Positions 46,973-55,801 of a stretch of 64,000 nucleotides of DNA are shown here, piece by piece. Each line of letters starts with the position of its first letter. Within the stretch, counting starts at the first letter, position 1. The position numbers were made by a program, and so were the translations under genes. The stretch lies in NCBI RefSeq assembly GCF_000219585.1, contig NC_015731.1:1674001-1738000 (forward strand), in the 5' to 3' direction. A model generated the notes under the pieces. The model saw only the letters and a program-made list of their open reading frames with translations. It did no database searches and had not been told where the DNA came from. Source of the DNA: Nitrosomonas sp. Is79A3 (GTDB lineage: Bacteria > Pseudomonadota > Gammaproteobacteria > Burkholderiales > Nitrosomonadaceae).

Positions 46973-48085
46973 TAGATCCGGCCAATAAATAGTTTGATTT
47001 TTGTTGATTTTGCATGTCGTAGGAGGATGGAAAAAATAGATGCAAGAACCTTAAGAGATGAAGCGCTGCATGAACGTCGCCGGCAAGTGATTCGTCTTCA
47101 CAAGCGAGGCGGGAAACCTGGGCAAATAGCGCAGGTTACGGAGCTGAGCGACACGGCTGTGAAGAAGATTATTCGACTTTATGAAGAAGGTGGTGCAGCT
47201 GGACTAAAGCCTGGTAGACGCGGCCGACGTACGGGTGACAAACGCAGCCTAAGCGAAGAGCAGGAGTTGAGATTGCAACGGCTTATTTGTGATAAGCGTC
47301 CTGAGCAACTGAAGATGGATTTTGCGTTGTGGAATCGTGGGGCGATAAGACAGTTAATTGAGCAGGAATGTGGCATATCCATGCCGATACGCACGGTGGG
47401 ACACTACCTCAAGCGTTGGGGATTTACCCCGCAGAAGCCGATCCGACGTGCTTATGAACAACGCCCGGAGGCGGTAAAGCAATGGCTCAATGAGCAATAT
47501 CCGGATATTGCCAAGCGCGCTCAAACTGAAGGCGGGGAGATTCACTGGGGTGATGAGACAGGATTAGTCAATACGGATGTGCGAGGACGTGGCTTTGCAC
47601 CCAAGGGAAAAACACCCGTGACCTACGCTCCTGGCACGCGGCAACGGCTGTCAATGATTGCCACTGTAACCAACAAAGGCTGTGCACGCTGGCAGATTAT
47701 TGATGGAAATTTCAATTCAGATAGACTCATTGAATTTCTCGAACTACTGATCAAGGATGCAGGGAAGAAAGTGTTCTTGATCCTGGATAATTTGAGAGTG
47801 CACCACAGCAAACCAGTGAAGGCTTGGCTGGAAGAAAATAAGGAAAAGATCGAATGCTTTTATTTACCCAGCTACAGTCCGGAATTAAATCCAGAAGAAA
47901 GATTAAACTCAGATTTGAAGCAGGCTATCGGTTCGAAAGTTCCGGTGCGTACCAAGGAGAAATTACATGCCGCTGTCGATGATCATATGTTGATGCTGCA
48001 GAATAATCCAGAGCGCGTTGCTTCTTACTTCCAAGATCCGTACGTAAAATATGCCGCTTAAAACTATTTAATGGCCGGATCAATA
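46973..48085 (+). mobile_element. IS630-family insertion sequence
   Basis: About 1.1 kb. The left end GATCCGGCCAATAAATAGTTT and the inverted right end GATCCGGCCATTAAATAGTTT differ at one position over 20 bp. TA dinucleotides lie at both borders (46973-46974 and 48084-48085), as expected for IS630 target duplication; the exact outer border is uncertain by a few bases. Confidence 0.85.
47027..48061 (+). CDS. IS630-family transposase
   Basis: 344 aa from the ATG at 47027. A helix-turn-helix region (RQVIRLHKRGGKPGQIAQVT and TAVKKIIRLYEEGG) is followed by the DDE domain: IHWGDETGLVN, LILDNLRVHHSKPVK and YSPELNPEERLNSDLK. The frame is intact. AGGAGG directly abuts this ATG, so a slightly different start is possible. 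Confidence 0.93.
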   Translation: MEKIDARTLRDEALHERRRQVIRLHKRGGKPGQIAQVTELSDTAVKKIIRLYEEGGAAGLKPGRRGRRTGDKRSLSEEQELRLQRLICDKRPEQLKMDFALWNRGAIRQLIEQECGISMPIRTVGHYLKRWGFTPQKPIRRAYEQRPEAVKQWLNEQYPDIAKRAQTEGGEIHWGDETGLVNTDVRGRGFAPKGKTPVTYAPGTRQRLSMIATVTNKGCARWQIIDGNFNSDRLIEFLELLIKDAGKKVFLILDNLRVHHSKPVKAWLEENKEKIECFYLPSYSPELNPEERLNSDLKQAIGSKVPVRTKEKLHAAVDDHMLMLQNNPERVASYFQDPYVKYAA

Positions 48086-48342
48086 AAGATCAGTCACACT
48101 GCTTTAGTGATCACGAATTGAACGCCTACGACCACTTATTCTGCGGCACGCACTTGGATCTGGTCATCAACGACATCGGAGCTGACTCCATCATCGCCAA
48201 AGGTTCTCATATGGCGATGGCAGACGTGTCTTCTCTCAAGGGATACTGGCGGCAACAGGATGAATATTTTGCCTCCAACCCAAGTCCCTTTCTGGATAAT
48301 TTGTATGAATTGGGATTAAACCAACCAAAATCACGTAAATAA
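48082..48342 (+). pseudogene. Fragment of an unknown gene, cut by the IS630 right end
   Basis: The open frame reaches back to the IS630 border without a normal start; a TTG at 48118 is the only candidate. It reads INKDQSHCFSDHELNAYDHL, then LDLVINDIGADSIIAKGSHM, and ends LGLNQPKSRK. No domain was recognised. It looks like the C-terminus of a larger protein whose 5' part is not found on the other side of the IS. Confidence 0.5.
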
Positions 48343-48346
48343 TGCT

Positions 48347-48465
48347 CTTAGGGAATCGCTGAATTATTTGGAATGTATCATTCGGGCGAAAGCCGGAATC
48401 CGGAAGAATCAACGAACTGGGCACCGGCTTTCGCCGGTACGACGAATATTTCAGTAGTTCCTTAG
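48347..48465. repeat. MITE-like element with IS5-type ends
   Basis: About 119 bp bounded by inverted ends: CTTAGGGAATCGCTGAATTA on the left and CTAAGGAACTACTGAAATAT inverted on the right. It has no coding potential and contains an internal GAAAGCCGG/CCGGCTTTC palindrome. Its right border is the TTAG target of the IS5 element that follows. Confidence 0.6.
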
Positions 48466-49656
48466 GGAAACTCTGATTAAGTCCCAAAAACTTGTAAAAT
48501 ACGCGGTAGATTGTAACCACTGCAAGGGAATGCATTGATGAAACAATTAGTATTATCGATTCCATTATTTATCAAGAAACCGAAAGTAACTCGCCGGCAA
48601 AAGTTTCTCGAAGAAATGGAGCAAGTGGTTCCATGGGTAGACTGGACGCATCGGATCGCGCCGCACTATCCGGTAGCAGGTTTGGGACGCAAGCCATTTG
48701 CGTTGGAAGCGATGCTGCGGATTCATATGATGCAGCAATGGTTTGGTTATTCAGATCCGGCAATGGAAGAAGCGTTACATGATGTGCCGATGCTACGTGA
48801 ATTTGCAGGACTAGATGCGGGAGAAGATGTTATGCCTGATGAGACGACGATCCTCAAGTTTCGCCACCTGCTGGAGAGGCATCACTTGGCACAAAGCCTG
48901 TTTGCTGAAACAACTGGGCGGTTAGCGCAACAGGGATTATTGCTGCGTCAGGGCACGATAGTTGACGCCACGCTGATAGCGGCTGCGCCATCGACCAAGA
49001 ACCGGCAACGCAAACGTGATGGCGAGATGAGTTCGACTAAGAAAGGCAGCAACTATTACTTTGGATTAAAAGCACACATAGGCGTAGATGCCGATTCCGG
49101 CCTGGTGCATAGCCTGGAAATTACCACGGCCAAAGTGGCCGATGGCAACATGATTGATGCGCTGGTACATGGCGAAGAGGCAATTGTATTGGGTGATCGG
49201 GCTTATACTCGTAATGATCGCAATCTGGAAGCGCAACGACAGCCGGAAGAGCCGGTCTGGGGTATGCCATTCAAACGCAAGCGCGGTGAGGAATTGCCAG
49301 CAGAACATGTCGTGCTCAATCGTATGCTAGCTTCACTACGCGCAAAGGTTGAACATCCGTTTCGTATTGTCAAAAGACAATTTGGTTATACCAAAGTCCG
49401 TTACCGAGGATTGTTCAAGAATGCACAACAGCTTCATCTGTTGTTTGCTCTGGCTAATCTCTACCATGTTCGTAAGGTGTTAATGCCAACCACGGGATAA
49501 TTCCGTCCAATACCCCTGAAAATCAGCCTCAGGGGACAGAATAGTATGCAATCTGCTAAGAATTACAGCTACAAATCGTACAATAATGCCTATATTAGCT
49601 ACTTTGCCGATGGCTTTGTCGACAAAACTGGAATAAATAACTTAATCAGAGCTTCC
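48466..49656 (+). mobile_element. IS5-family insertion sequence with TTAG duplication
   Basis: 1191 bp. Terminal inverted repeats GGAAACTCTGATTAAGT and (inverted) GGAAGCTCTGATTAAGT match at 16 of 17 positions. TTAG flanks both sides (48462-48465 and 49657-49660), the typical 4-bp target duplication. A related right-end sequence remains at 59985-60005. Confidence 0.92.
48538..49500 (+). CDS. IS5-family DDE transposase
   Basis: 320 aa from the ATG at 48538. Motifs: GRKPFALEAMLRIHMMQQWF in the N-terminal domain, GTIVDATLIAAAPSTKN (first D), VLGDRAYTRN (second D) and KVEHPFRIVKRQFGYTKVRY (E) near the end. The copy is complete with intact inverted repeats. It separates the gene fragment and MITE from the SEFIR gene. 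Confidence 0.95.
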   Translation: MKQLVLSIPLFIKKPKVTRRQKFLEEMEQVVPWVDWTHRIAPHYPVAGLGRKPFALEAMLRIHMMQQWFGYSDPAMEEALHDVPMLREFAGLDAGEDVMPDETTILKFRHLLERHHLAQSLFAETTGRLAQQGLLLRQGTIVDATLIAAAPSTKNRQRKRDGEMSSTKKGSNYYFGLKAHIGVDADSGLVHSLEITTAKVADGNMIDALVHGEEAIVLGDRAYTRNDRNLEAQRQPEEPVWGMPFKRKRGEELPAEHVVLNRMLASLRAKVEHPFRIVKRQFGYTKVRYRGLFKNAQQLHLLFALANLYHVRKVLMPTTG

Positions 49657-49750
49657 TTAGTTTTTTGCCTGAAACTTTCTTTCTGAACCGGCAATTCATC
49701 CGCTTAGCCACGCCTTTGACAACGCATTGGACATTCAGTACATTTGCCCA

Positions 49751-51061
49751 ATGACCAAAGTATTCATCAGCTACAGCCACGATTCCGACGAGCACCGCGA
49801 GTGGGTACTCCGTCTATCCGAGTGCCTGCGCCAGAATGGCATAGTAACGATCATTGACCGCGACTTTGAAAACAGCTCTCCACCGGAAGGCTGGCCACGC
49901 TGGATGTTGAATTCGCTGGATAAAGCAACGCATGTGTTGTGCATTTGCACCGGAATCTATTATCGCCGTTTCCGCGGATTCGAAGTTCCCGGAAAAGGTA
50001 AAGGGGTAGACTGGGAAGGCACTGTGATCACGCAAGCACTCTACGATGCGCGCAATGTTTCCAACAAATTCATCGCAGTGCTGCGTACTTCAACTGACGA
50101 ACCGTTTATTCCGGAACCACTAAGGCCACGAACCCATTATGTGCTGAACACTGAAAACAGCTACCCGGCACTTTACAAGGTATTGCGGAATCAAAATGGC
50201 GTGAAACCGGGAATTGTTGATCAGTCAAAAACAAAACCGCCACGTACCCCGGAATATTTATTGGGTTTGTTGGATAGAAAGCCGCAATATGGACATTTTG
50301 ACGATCATGTCCCCGAAAGGCGACACGTTAACGAAGGAAAGGCTTATGGATTTTGTATTTTCGGTCTCCGAAACGAATGGCCTAACGCGGTGCGGTTTAC
50401 GCTGTCGCATTTGCTTGAAGAGCACAAGATCGCTAATCCCAAGAAGGCTCCGGACTTTGGTTTGCTGGAAACAAGGCTAAATCTAAGAAATAAAAGTACA
50501 GGAATTCAGCAAGCTGAGTTGGCATCAATAGGCGAAGCGTATTTATGGAAGCTTTTGGGGCACCGCTTGGATCGCAATCCTGAAAAACCGGATATTTTGA
50601 AGATGCTGCAGAGTAAAGAAGCATCGCATATTTTTTTCCGTGAATTGACTGCGGACGAGGTTAAAAATCATGCTTTCATCGCCGGATTGCTGCTAGCATG
50701 GTCTAAGCTCACATTCGGCACCAACTCTCCCGATCATTTCCTCTTGCTGATTTGCGAATCGGATTACTTGGGCGATTCAATGCTTGATCGGTTATTTCAG
50801 AAACAATCATCTTCGAGGTGGTATCGGGATTTGGAGAAACTGCTATCCCAACATGGGTTACAAAATTCGTTGTTGCCGGCACTCGGCCCACCGAACGTTG
50901 CCGAAGATGTCGAAGATTGGCTAAAAAACCGAGAAGAAATACCAGAACATTTACGCAGCACGATTCGAAAAATACTTTCCAAGCATTCAGCCATCCCGCT
51001 TGGAGATTTGAAAGAAAAAATATTCCCGTTATTACAAAACTACCAATCAACCCGAGAGTAA
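49751..51061 (+). CDS. SEFIR-domain protein (TIR superfamily), putative effector
   Basis: 436 aa from the ATG at 49751; a TTG 24 bp upstream is less likely. Residues about 1-150 form a SEFIR domain: TKVFISYSHDSDEHREWVLR, LSECLRQNGIVTIIDRDF, and ATHVLCICTGIYYRRFRGFE. SEFIR domains are related to TIR and mediate signalling or act as effectors in bacteria. The C-terminal 280 residues are unrecognised, mostly helical, and resemble effector-associated adaptor regions in general composition. It starts an operon with the MoxR ATPase (7 bp downstream). It is the counterpart of the TIR protein at 7383-8810. Confidence 0.82.
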   Translation: MTKVFISYSHDSDEHREWVLRLSECLRQNGIVTIIDRDFENSSPPEGWPRWMLNSLDKATHVLCICTGIYYRRFRGFEVPGKGKGVDWEGTVITQALYDARNVSNKFIAVLRTSTDEPFIPEPLRPRTHYVLNTENSYPALYKVLRNQNGVKPGIVDQSKTKPPRTPEYLLGLLDRKPQYGHFDDHVPERRHVNEGKAYGFCIFGLRNEWPNAVRFTLSHLLEEHKIANPKKAPDFGLLETRLNLRNKSTGIQQAELASIGEAYLWKLLGHRLDRNPEKPDILKMLQSKEASHIFFRELTADEVKNHAFIAGLLLAWSKLTFGTNSPDHFLLLICESDYLGDSMLDRLFQKQSSSRWYRDLEKLLSQHGLQNSLLPALGPPNVAEDVEDWLKNREEIPEHLRSTIRKILSKHSAIPLGDLKEKIFPLLQNYQSTRE

Positions 51062-51067
51062 CCCATC

Positions 51068-52228
51068 ATGTCAATTTTTTTAGAACCGCACTATTACTTG
51101 GGACCCAACAACAAGCATCCTAAGCCGCAAAAATGGCGCGATCTACCCGGATTCAACCCCGATGATTTGACGCACCCGAAGGATTATTTGGCGCCGCAGG
51201 GATTAGTGACGGCCGTCAATGTGGCGCTAGAGCTGGGTATGCCGCTGTTGCTGACTGGCGAGCCGGGTTGCGGCAAGTCGCAACTGGCTTATAGCCTGGC
51301 ATGGGAATTGGATCATCCGCAAAATCCGAATGATGCTTGGCAAAGACCGCTGGCTTTCACCGTCAAATCGGATACGCAAAGCCGCGATTTGTTTTATCAC
51401 TTTGATACCTTGGGGCGATTCCGCGCCACCCGCAGGGATGGTGAAAACGACGATCCCCGGCGTTTCTTGCGTTTTGAAGCGCTTGGCATGGCGATCTTGC
51501 AAGCATTGGGAATAGACGCCGTCAGCAAGCTTGGATTGTACGATTGTCTTGATGTGTCGGGCGAATCGCAACCGGTTGCAGAACCACGGCGCTCGGTGGT
51601 GTTAATCGACGAAATCGACAAAGCGCCGCGCGAGGTGCCGAATGACATTTTGAACGAAATCGAACGCATGAGTTTTGATGTTCCGGAATTGTTCGAAACC
51701 GCGCGCAAGAAAACCACGATATCGCTGCAATCGGCAGCAATGCGTCCGATTGTGATCATCACCAGTAATCGCGAACGCGAATTGCCGGATGCTTTCCTGC
51801 GCCGCTGCGTGTATTACCACTTAGAATTGCCGGCTTTCCGCAGCAAACCCAGCAACAGCAACGGTTCTTCAATTGACGACAATGTCACCATCGAAGAGAT
51901 TATCGAGAAACGGCTGGGCATCAAAATCCAAACGGAAGAGCACGTGCCGAATGCGCAGAAAAGCGTTTGGGCAGCCGGTATTTCTTTTTTCCATTATCTG
52001 CGTAACGAAGCCCGGCTGGAGATACAGCCCTCCATCGCGGAACTGCTGAATTGGATGCAACTACTGCAAAAGCGCGGCAAAGGGTTAGCAGAGACGCCGC
52101 ATTTAACCAATACCGCATGGCTCGATGTGTTCACCACCAGCGCCAGTGTGACGTTGCTGAAACACAAAGAAGACCAGGAGCGTATCAAAAATTTGATCGA
52201 CGGCTGGAAAGCGCAACCGGTATCCTAA
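51068..52228 (+). CDS. MoxR-type AAA+ ATPase
   Basis: 386 aa. Walker A GEPGCGKS is at residues 64-71. Walker B is SVVLIDEIDKAPREVPND at about 175-192. The sensor-1 and arginine-finger region is IITSNRERELPDAFLRRC. An insert of about 60 residues (LGRFRATRRDGENDDPRRFL and beyond) separates strands. It corresponds to the interrupted ATPase at 6356-7369 but is intact. MoxR ATPases normally work on a partner encoded next door; here that would be the 1043-aa protein, 9 bp downstream. Confidence 0.92.
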   Translation: MSIFLEPHYYLGPNNKHPKPQKWRDLPGFNPDDLTHPKDYLAPQGLVTAVNVALELGMPLLLTGEPGCGKSQLAYSLAWELDHPQNPNDAWQRPLAFTVKSDTQSRDLFYHFDTLGRFRATRRDGENDDPRRFLRFEALGMAILQALGIDAVSKLGLYDCLDVSGESQPVAEPRRSVVLIDEIDKAPREVPNDILNEIERMSFDVPELFETARKKTTISLQSAAMRPIVIITSNRERELPDAFLRRCVYYHLELPAFRSKPSNSNGSSIDDNVTIEEIIEKRLGIKIQTEEHVPNAQKSVWAAGISFFHYLRNEARLEIQPSIAELLNWMQLLQKRGKGLAETPHLTNTAWLDVFTTSASVTLLKHKEDQERIKNLIDGWKAQPVS

Positions 52229-52237
52229 GCTAAATCC

Positions 52238-55200
52238 GTGGATAGCCGCAAATTTTATTCCCGCATCGATGGATTGGGTGCGTTGCTGCGTGCCGAGGGT
52301 ATGGCGCACGGCGTCGATGTTTGGATGTCGGTGGCTCGCCTATTGGAGCGTCTTGAACGACAAGGAAGATTGCCCCACGATGCGAGCGATCTTGCGCCGC
52401 TGCTGAGGCCCCTGTTTTGCCGCAATCCGCAAGATCAAGCACGTTTTCCGGTGTTGTTTGAACAATGGCTAAAAGGTGAAAGCCAATCATCCCTGGCAAA
52501 GGAAAACCGTATCAGCTCACCAGGCCGCAGTGCCTTCGTTGCAGCGCAAGAAGCCGCGCAAAAAACGCAAAAAATCTGGATCATGGGCGGCATCGCGCTG
52601 ATCGTCTGCGTGATCGCCGTGTTGCTGGTCAAAGGACCGGATTGGTTTCTGCCAAAACCACCGCCGCCGCCGACCATAAAAATCCCTGAAAAACCGTCAC
52701 AGCCGATTCCCCGACGCAAACCGCAACCGGCCACTGCAACCGTTGCCATCGTCGATCACATCGCGCCCCGGCCGCAACCGGAACCGGATTACGTGGGATT
52801 AGAATGGGAAAGTATCGTGCGCAATATCGGCTGGGCGTTGTTCGCATTGCCTTGGTTGCCGGTGCTGTTGATTTTGGCTTGGCGCTATCAACGCAACGCG
52901 GTTTTGCGCAAACAAACCGCATCGGTTGACGACCTGCTGCATCATTTTCGCTTTGATCGCTTACTGCAACCCTTTTTTGGCGGCGCCAAGGCCGAGCAGG
53001 CATTACGCGAATTGCACGCAGCGCGGCAGGTACCGACGAATCGCCTGCATATCACCGCCACCATCGAAGCCACCGCGCGCAACGGTGGTTTTTTCCAACC
53101 GGTGTACCGCAATCGCCGTGTTTCTCCTGAACACTTACTGCTGGTGCGCAGCCAGCATCGCAACGACCAGCAAGCGGCATTGGCGGAAGAACTGGAGAAG
53201 CGCTTTAAAGCACTCGGACTGCCAATCAACACTTATCGCTTTCGCGACGATCCGCGCTGGCTGGTGCGCTGGCATGACGACGACAGCAAAGCTAGCTACT
53301 ACCAACTGCAGCAACTGGTGGCGCGGCACGAAGCCGCACGTTTACTGATCATCAGCGAAACAGCGATTCTGTTTCATCCATATAGCGGGGAGATTCGCAC
53401 CTGGCTCGATGATTTGTCGCCTTGGCAGGACAAAGTTTGGCTGCACCCGCGCGATGCCGGTACCGCACACGCAGCACTATTGGCGCAGCACCACTTTCTG
53501 ATGCTGCCGCTGGCGCAAGACAACCTGCCGCAACTGGTCGAGCATCTGACCACGCCGCAACCGCACAAGCTGATGTTACAAAAAACGGATCCATCGCCGC
53601 TGCCCGCGCTGATCGCTGCCGAACCCGATGCCTGGCTCGGTGAGCGCCCGCCTTATGGTGCGAATCTTGACTTGCTGGTGCAGCAATTGGAGCAATTCCT
53701 GCATGCCGATGGTTTGCGTCTGTTGCGCGCAGTGGCGGTATTTCCAAAGCCGCACTGGGCGTTGACACGCGCGTTGGATTATTTGCTATTTGAAAACTTA
53801 AGTACAGCCGATCCGCTACCGCAGCGCGAACAGCGGCTGGCGCGCTTGAGCCGCTTGCCGTGGTTGACGCATGCGCATTTGCCGGATTGGCTGCGGGAAT
53901 ACCTCCTACTCGGCATGGACCGTGACGAAAGGCAACAAATAGCCACTGCCTGGCAGCGCTTATTCAACCGTCTGACCGATAAGGACAGCCCCAATTCGCT
54001 GAGCCTTGAAGTCAGAACACCGCCTAAGCTGCAACTTAAACTAAAGCTCGATGACTTGCGCGCACTCTCTCAGGACGATGCGATCAACGACCCGATTTTT
54101 GCCAATATCCTGCTGGGCGGAAAACTGGGCTTGTTGGATTTCCGTATTCCACAAGCTCTGGCTAAGCTGCTGCCTAAAACCAATCAATCGCTGATTCTGC
54201 GCCCGGCCTTAATCCTGCTGTTTTGGGTGCTGCTCGGCACCGGTACGTTATACGCGGCCTGGCATTACGTTGGCCAGCACGCATTCATCGACTATCAACG
54301 CAACCAAATGGCGCAGGAAAATGCCCAATGGCGCGTCACGCTCAACCACCGCGAAGATACGCAAGTACTGATGGAAGCGCTGCAAAGCAAGCTGAAAACC
54401 GCTCAATTTCCCGTATCCATCGGATCGGATACCCTCAATGCCACGACGATCAACACCATCCATTTTGCGCGCGGCGGGCAGGCTGCTGCCGTACGGATTA
54501 CACGCAGTCTGGCTTGGCTGACGTATGGCGCAGCGATCAACGTGATGGCGTCAACAGACTTATCCGCAGGTACTATTCAAGTACAGCTTAACCGCACGTA
54601 TCAACACGGTGCAGGATTTAATGATGAGTTGCGCGCAGCACAAGAATCCCGGCTTCCGTTTGAGCCAGAAATGGTGCGTATCCCACCCGGAAAATTCCTA
54701 ATGGGTTCGCCTAAAACCGAAGCTGGTCGAAGTTCTAACGAAGATCCGCAACACGAAGTCACCATCACCTACGCTTTTGAAATCAGCAAATATGAAGTCA
54801 CATTTGACGAATACGATGCGTTTGCCAACGCCACCAAGCGGCAATTACCCAGTGGTGGTGGTTGGGGGCGCGGCAAACGCCCGGTAATCAATGTGAGCTT
54901 TAACGACGCGCAAGCCTATGTTAAATGGTTGTCGGACAAAACCGGTAAGCAATACCGCCTGCCAACGGAAGCCGAATGGGAATATGCCGCACGGGCTGGA
55001 AGCGAAACGGCATACTGGTGGGGTAATGACGTCGGCAAAATCTATGCAAACTGCGCTGGTTGCGGCAGTGAATGGGATGGTAAACAGACTGCACCAGCGG
55101 ATTCATTTAACCCCAATGCATTCGGCCTGCATAACACGGCAGGTAACGTGTGGGAATGGGTGGAGGATTGCTGGCATGAGAATTATCAAGGCGCGCCAGC

Positions 55201-55369
55201 AGATGGCTCGGCGTGGAAGGAAGCCAATGGCGGGGATTGTAATCGCCGGGTGGTTCGGGGCGGTTCGTGGAGCATCGGTCCACTGAACTTGCGATCGGCT
55301 AACCGTAACCGGAACTTCACCGTTGCTGCCAACTTCAGTTTGGGTTTTCGCATCGCCAGGGCTTTTTGA
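52238..55369 (+). CDS. Large membrane protein with C-terminal FGE/SUMF1-like domain, probable DGR-diversified sensor
   Basis: 1043 aa with a GTG start at 52238. The first 80 residues (GLGALLRAEGMAHGVDVWMS, RFPVLFEQWLKG) recall the N-terminus of CoxE-type MoxR partners. Transmembrane helices are likely at about 113-131, 198-216 and 653-675, with a proline-rich linker at about 138-185. The region 230-640 is an unrecognised soluble domain. From about 807 an FGE/SUMF1-type domain follows: MVRIPPGKFLMGSP, YRLPTEAEWEYAARAGSE, NTAGNVWEWVEDCWHENYQG, VVRGGSWSIG and FRIARAF. Catalytic FGE cysteines are absent. The codons are visibly more GC-rich than neighbours. The last 23 variable codons look DGR-made. 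Confidence 0.82.
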   Translation: MDSRKFYSRIDGLGALLRAEGMAHGVDVWMSVARLLERLERQGRLPHDASDLAPLLRPLFCRNPQDQARFPVLFEQWLKGESQSSLAKENRISSPGRSAFVAAQEAAQKTQKIWIMGGIALIVCVIAVLLVKGPDWFLPKPPPPPTIKIPEKPSQPIPRRKPQPATATVAIVDHIAPRPQPEPDYVGLEWESIVRNIGWALFALPWLPVLLILAWRYQRNAVLRKQTASVDDLLHHFRFDRLLQPFFGGAKAEQALRELHAARQVPTNRLHITATIEATARNGGFFQPVYRNRRVSPEHLLLVRSQHRNDQQAALAEELEKRFKALGLPINTYRFRDDPRWLVRWHDDDSKASYYQLQQLVARHEAARLLIISETAILFHPYSGEIRTWLDDLSPWQDKVWLHPRDAGTAHAALLAQHHFLMLPLAQDNLPQLVEHLTTPQPHKLMLQKTDPSPLPALIAAEPDAWLGERPPYGANLDLLVQQLEQFLHADGLRLLRAVAVFPKPHWALTRALDYLLFENLSTADPLPQREQRLARLSRLPWLTHAHLPDWLREYLLLGMDRDERQQIATAWQRLFNRLTDKDSPNSLSLEVRTPPKLQLKLKLDDLRALSQDDAINDPIFANILLGGKLGLLDFRIPQALAKLLPKTNQSLILRPALILLFWVLLGTGTLYAAWHYVGQHAFIDYQRNQMAQENAQWRVTLNHREDTQVLMEALQSKLKTAQFPVSIGSDTLNATTINTIHFARGGQAAAVRITRSLAWLTYGAAINVMASTDLSAGTIQVQLNRTYQHGAGFNDELRAAQESRLPFEPEMVRIPPGKFLMGSPKTEAGRSSNEDPQHEVTITYAFEISKYEVTFDEYDAFANATKRQLPSGGGWGRGKRPVINVSFNDAQAYVKWLSDKTGKQYRLPTEAEWEYAARAGSETAYWWGNDVGKIYANCAGCGSEWDGKQTAPADSFNPNAFGLHNTAGNVWEWVEDCWHENYQGAPADGSAWKEANGGDCNRRVVRGGSWSIGPLNLRSANRNRNFTVAANFSLGFRIARAF
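55271..55369 (+). other. DGR-type variable region of the 1043-aa protein (copy 3)
   Basis: The 23 codons at 55271-55339 follow GGSW. The tail at 55340-55369 is nearly identical to that of copy 4 (2 of 30 differ). In the 69 variable bases 25 differ from copy 4, and 21 of these have A in one copy. The 69 bases upstream differ at only 6 positions. Third codon positions stay C/T in most variable codons, as expected from AAC/AAT template codons. Confidence 0.78.
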
Positions 55370-55375
55370 TGGTTT

Positions 55376-55577
55376 GTTCTTTGTGATTTGTGGTTTTATG
55401 GTTTTTGTAGGATGGATTAGCGCAGCGTAATCCGTCATAGATTTGGTTTCGTGCTCCGCTGCTTGGTGCATTGCGCTATGCGGAATAGCACCCTAATTTT
55501 TGGGTTTGCTGTCATTCCGAACGCAGAGAGGAATCTTTTGCGGTGGCGCAAGATTTCTCCCTTTGGTCGAAATGACA
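55376..55577 (+). repeat. Duplicated 3' flank with REP and inverted-repeat elements
   Basis: The segment from about 55376 to 55542 is colinear with 56814-56988: TTTGTGATTTGTGGTTTT, a REP (55407-55439 and 56852-56883), a second REP-like palindrome GGTGCATTGCGCT (55465-55494 and 56912-56941), and GTCATTCCGAACGCAG. In the first copy GTCATTCCGAAC at 55511 pairs with a GAAATGACA arm ending near 55577, forming a MITE-like inverted repeat. Another REP lies at 55618-55650 and a REP-like palindrome at 55723-55753. Confidence 0.75.
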
Positions 55578-55801
55578 CAATGGGGTCTTTTGATGTTTGC
55601 GGGTTGTTTAGCTTTATGTAGGACGAATAAGCGGAGCGTTATCCGTCATAACCATTTTTGGTTACTTTGTTGGTTGCGTTTTAAGCGATAGGACGGTTTT
55701 TTATGACATTGAACAGAGAAATGGTGCATTGCACTTCGCTGAATGCACCCTACGATGCTTACCAGCCAAAGAATTTGCTGTGTTCGGCCAGGGGCAGCTC
55801 G

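Noticed and set aside
53300..55470. Open frames of 120-140 aa on the minus strand across the 1043-aa gene
   Set aside because: They arise from GC-rich third positions of the long plus-strand gene and contain no motifs.
55703..55801. Upstream ATG for the secreted FGE-like protein
   Set aside because: Translation would pass through a REP-like palindrome and leave the signal peptide internal; the GTG at 55802 gives a clean signal peptide.
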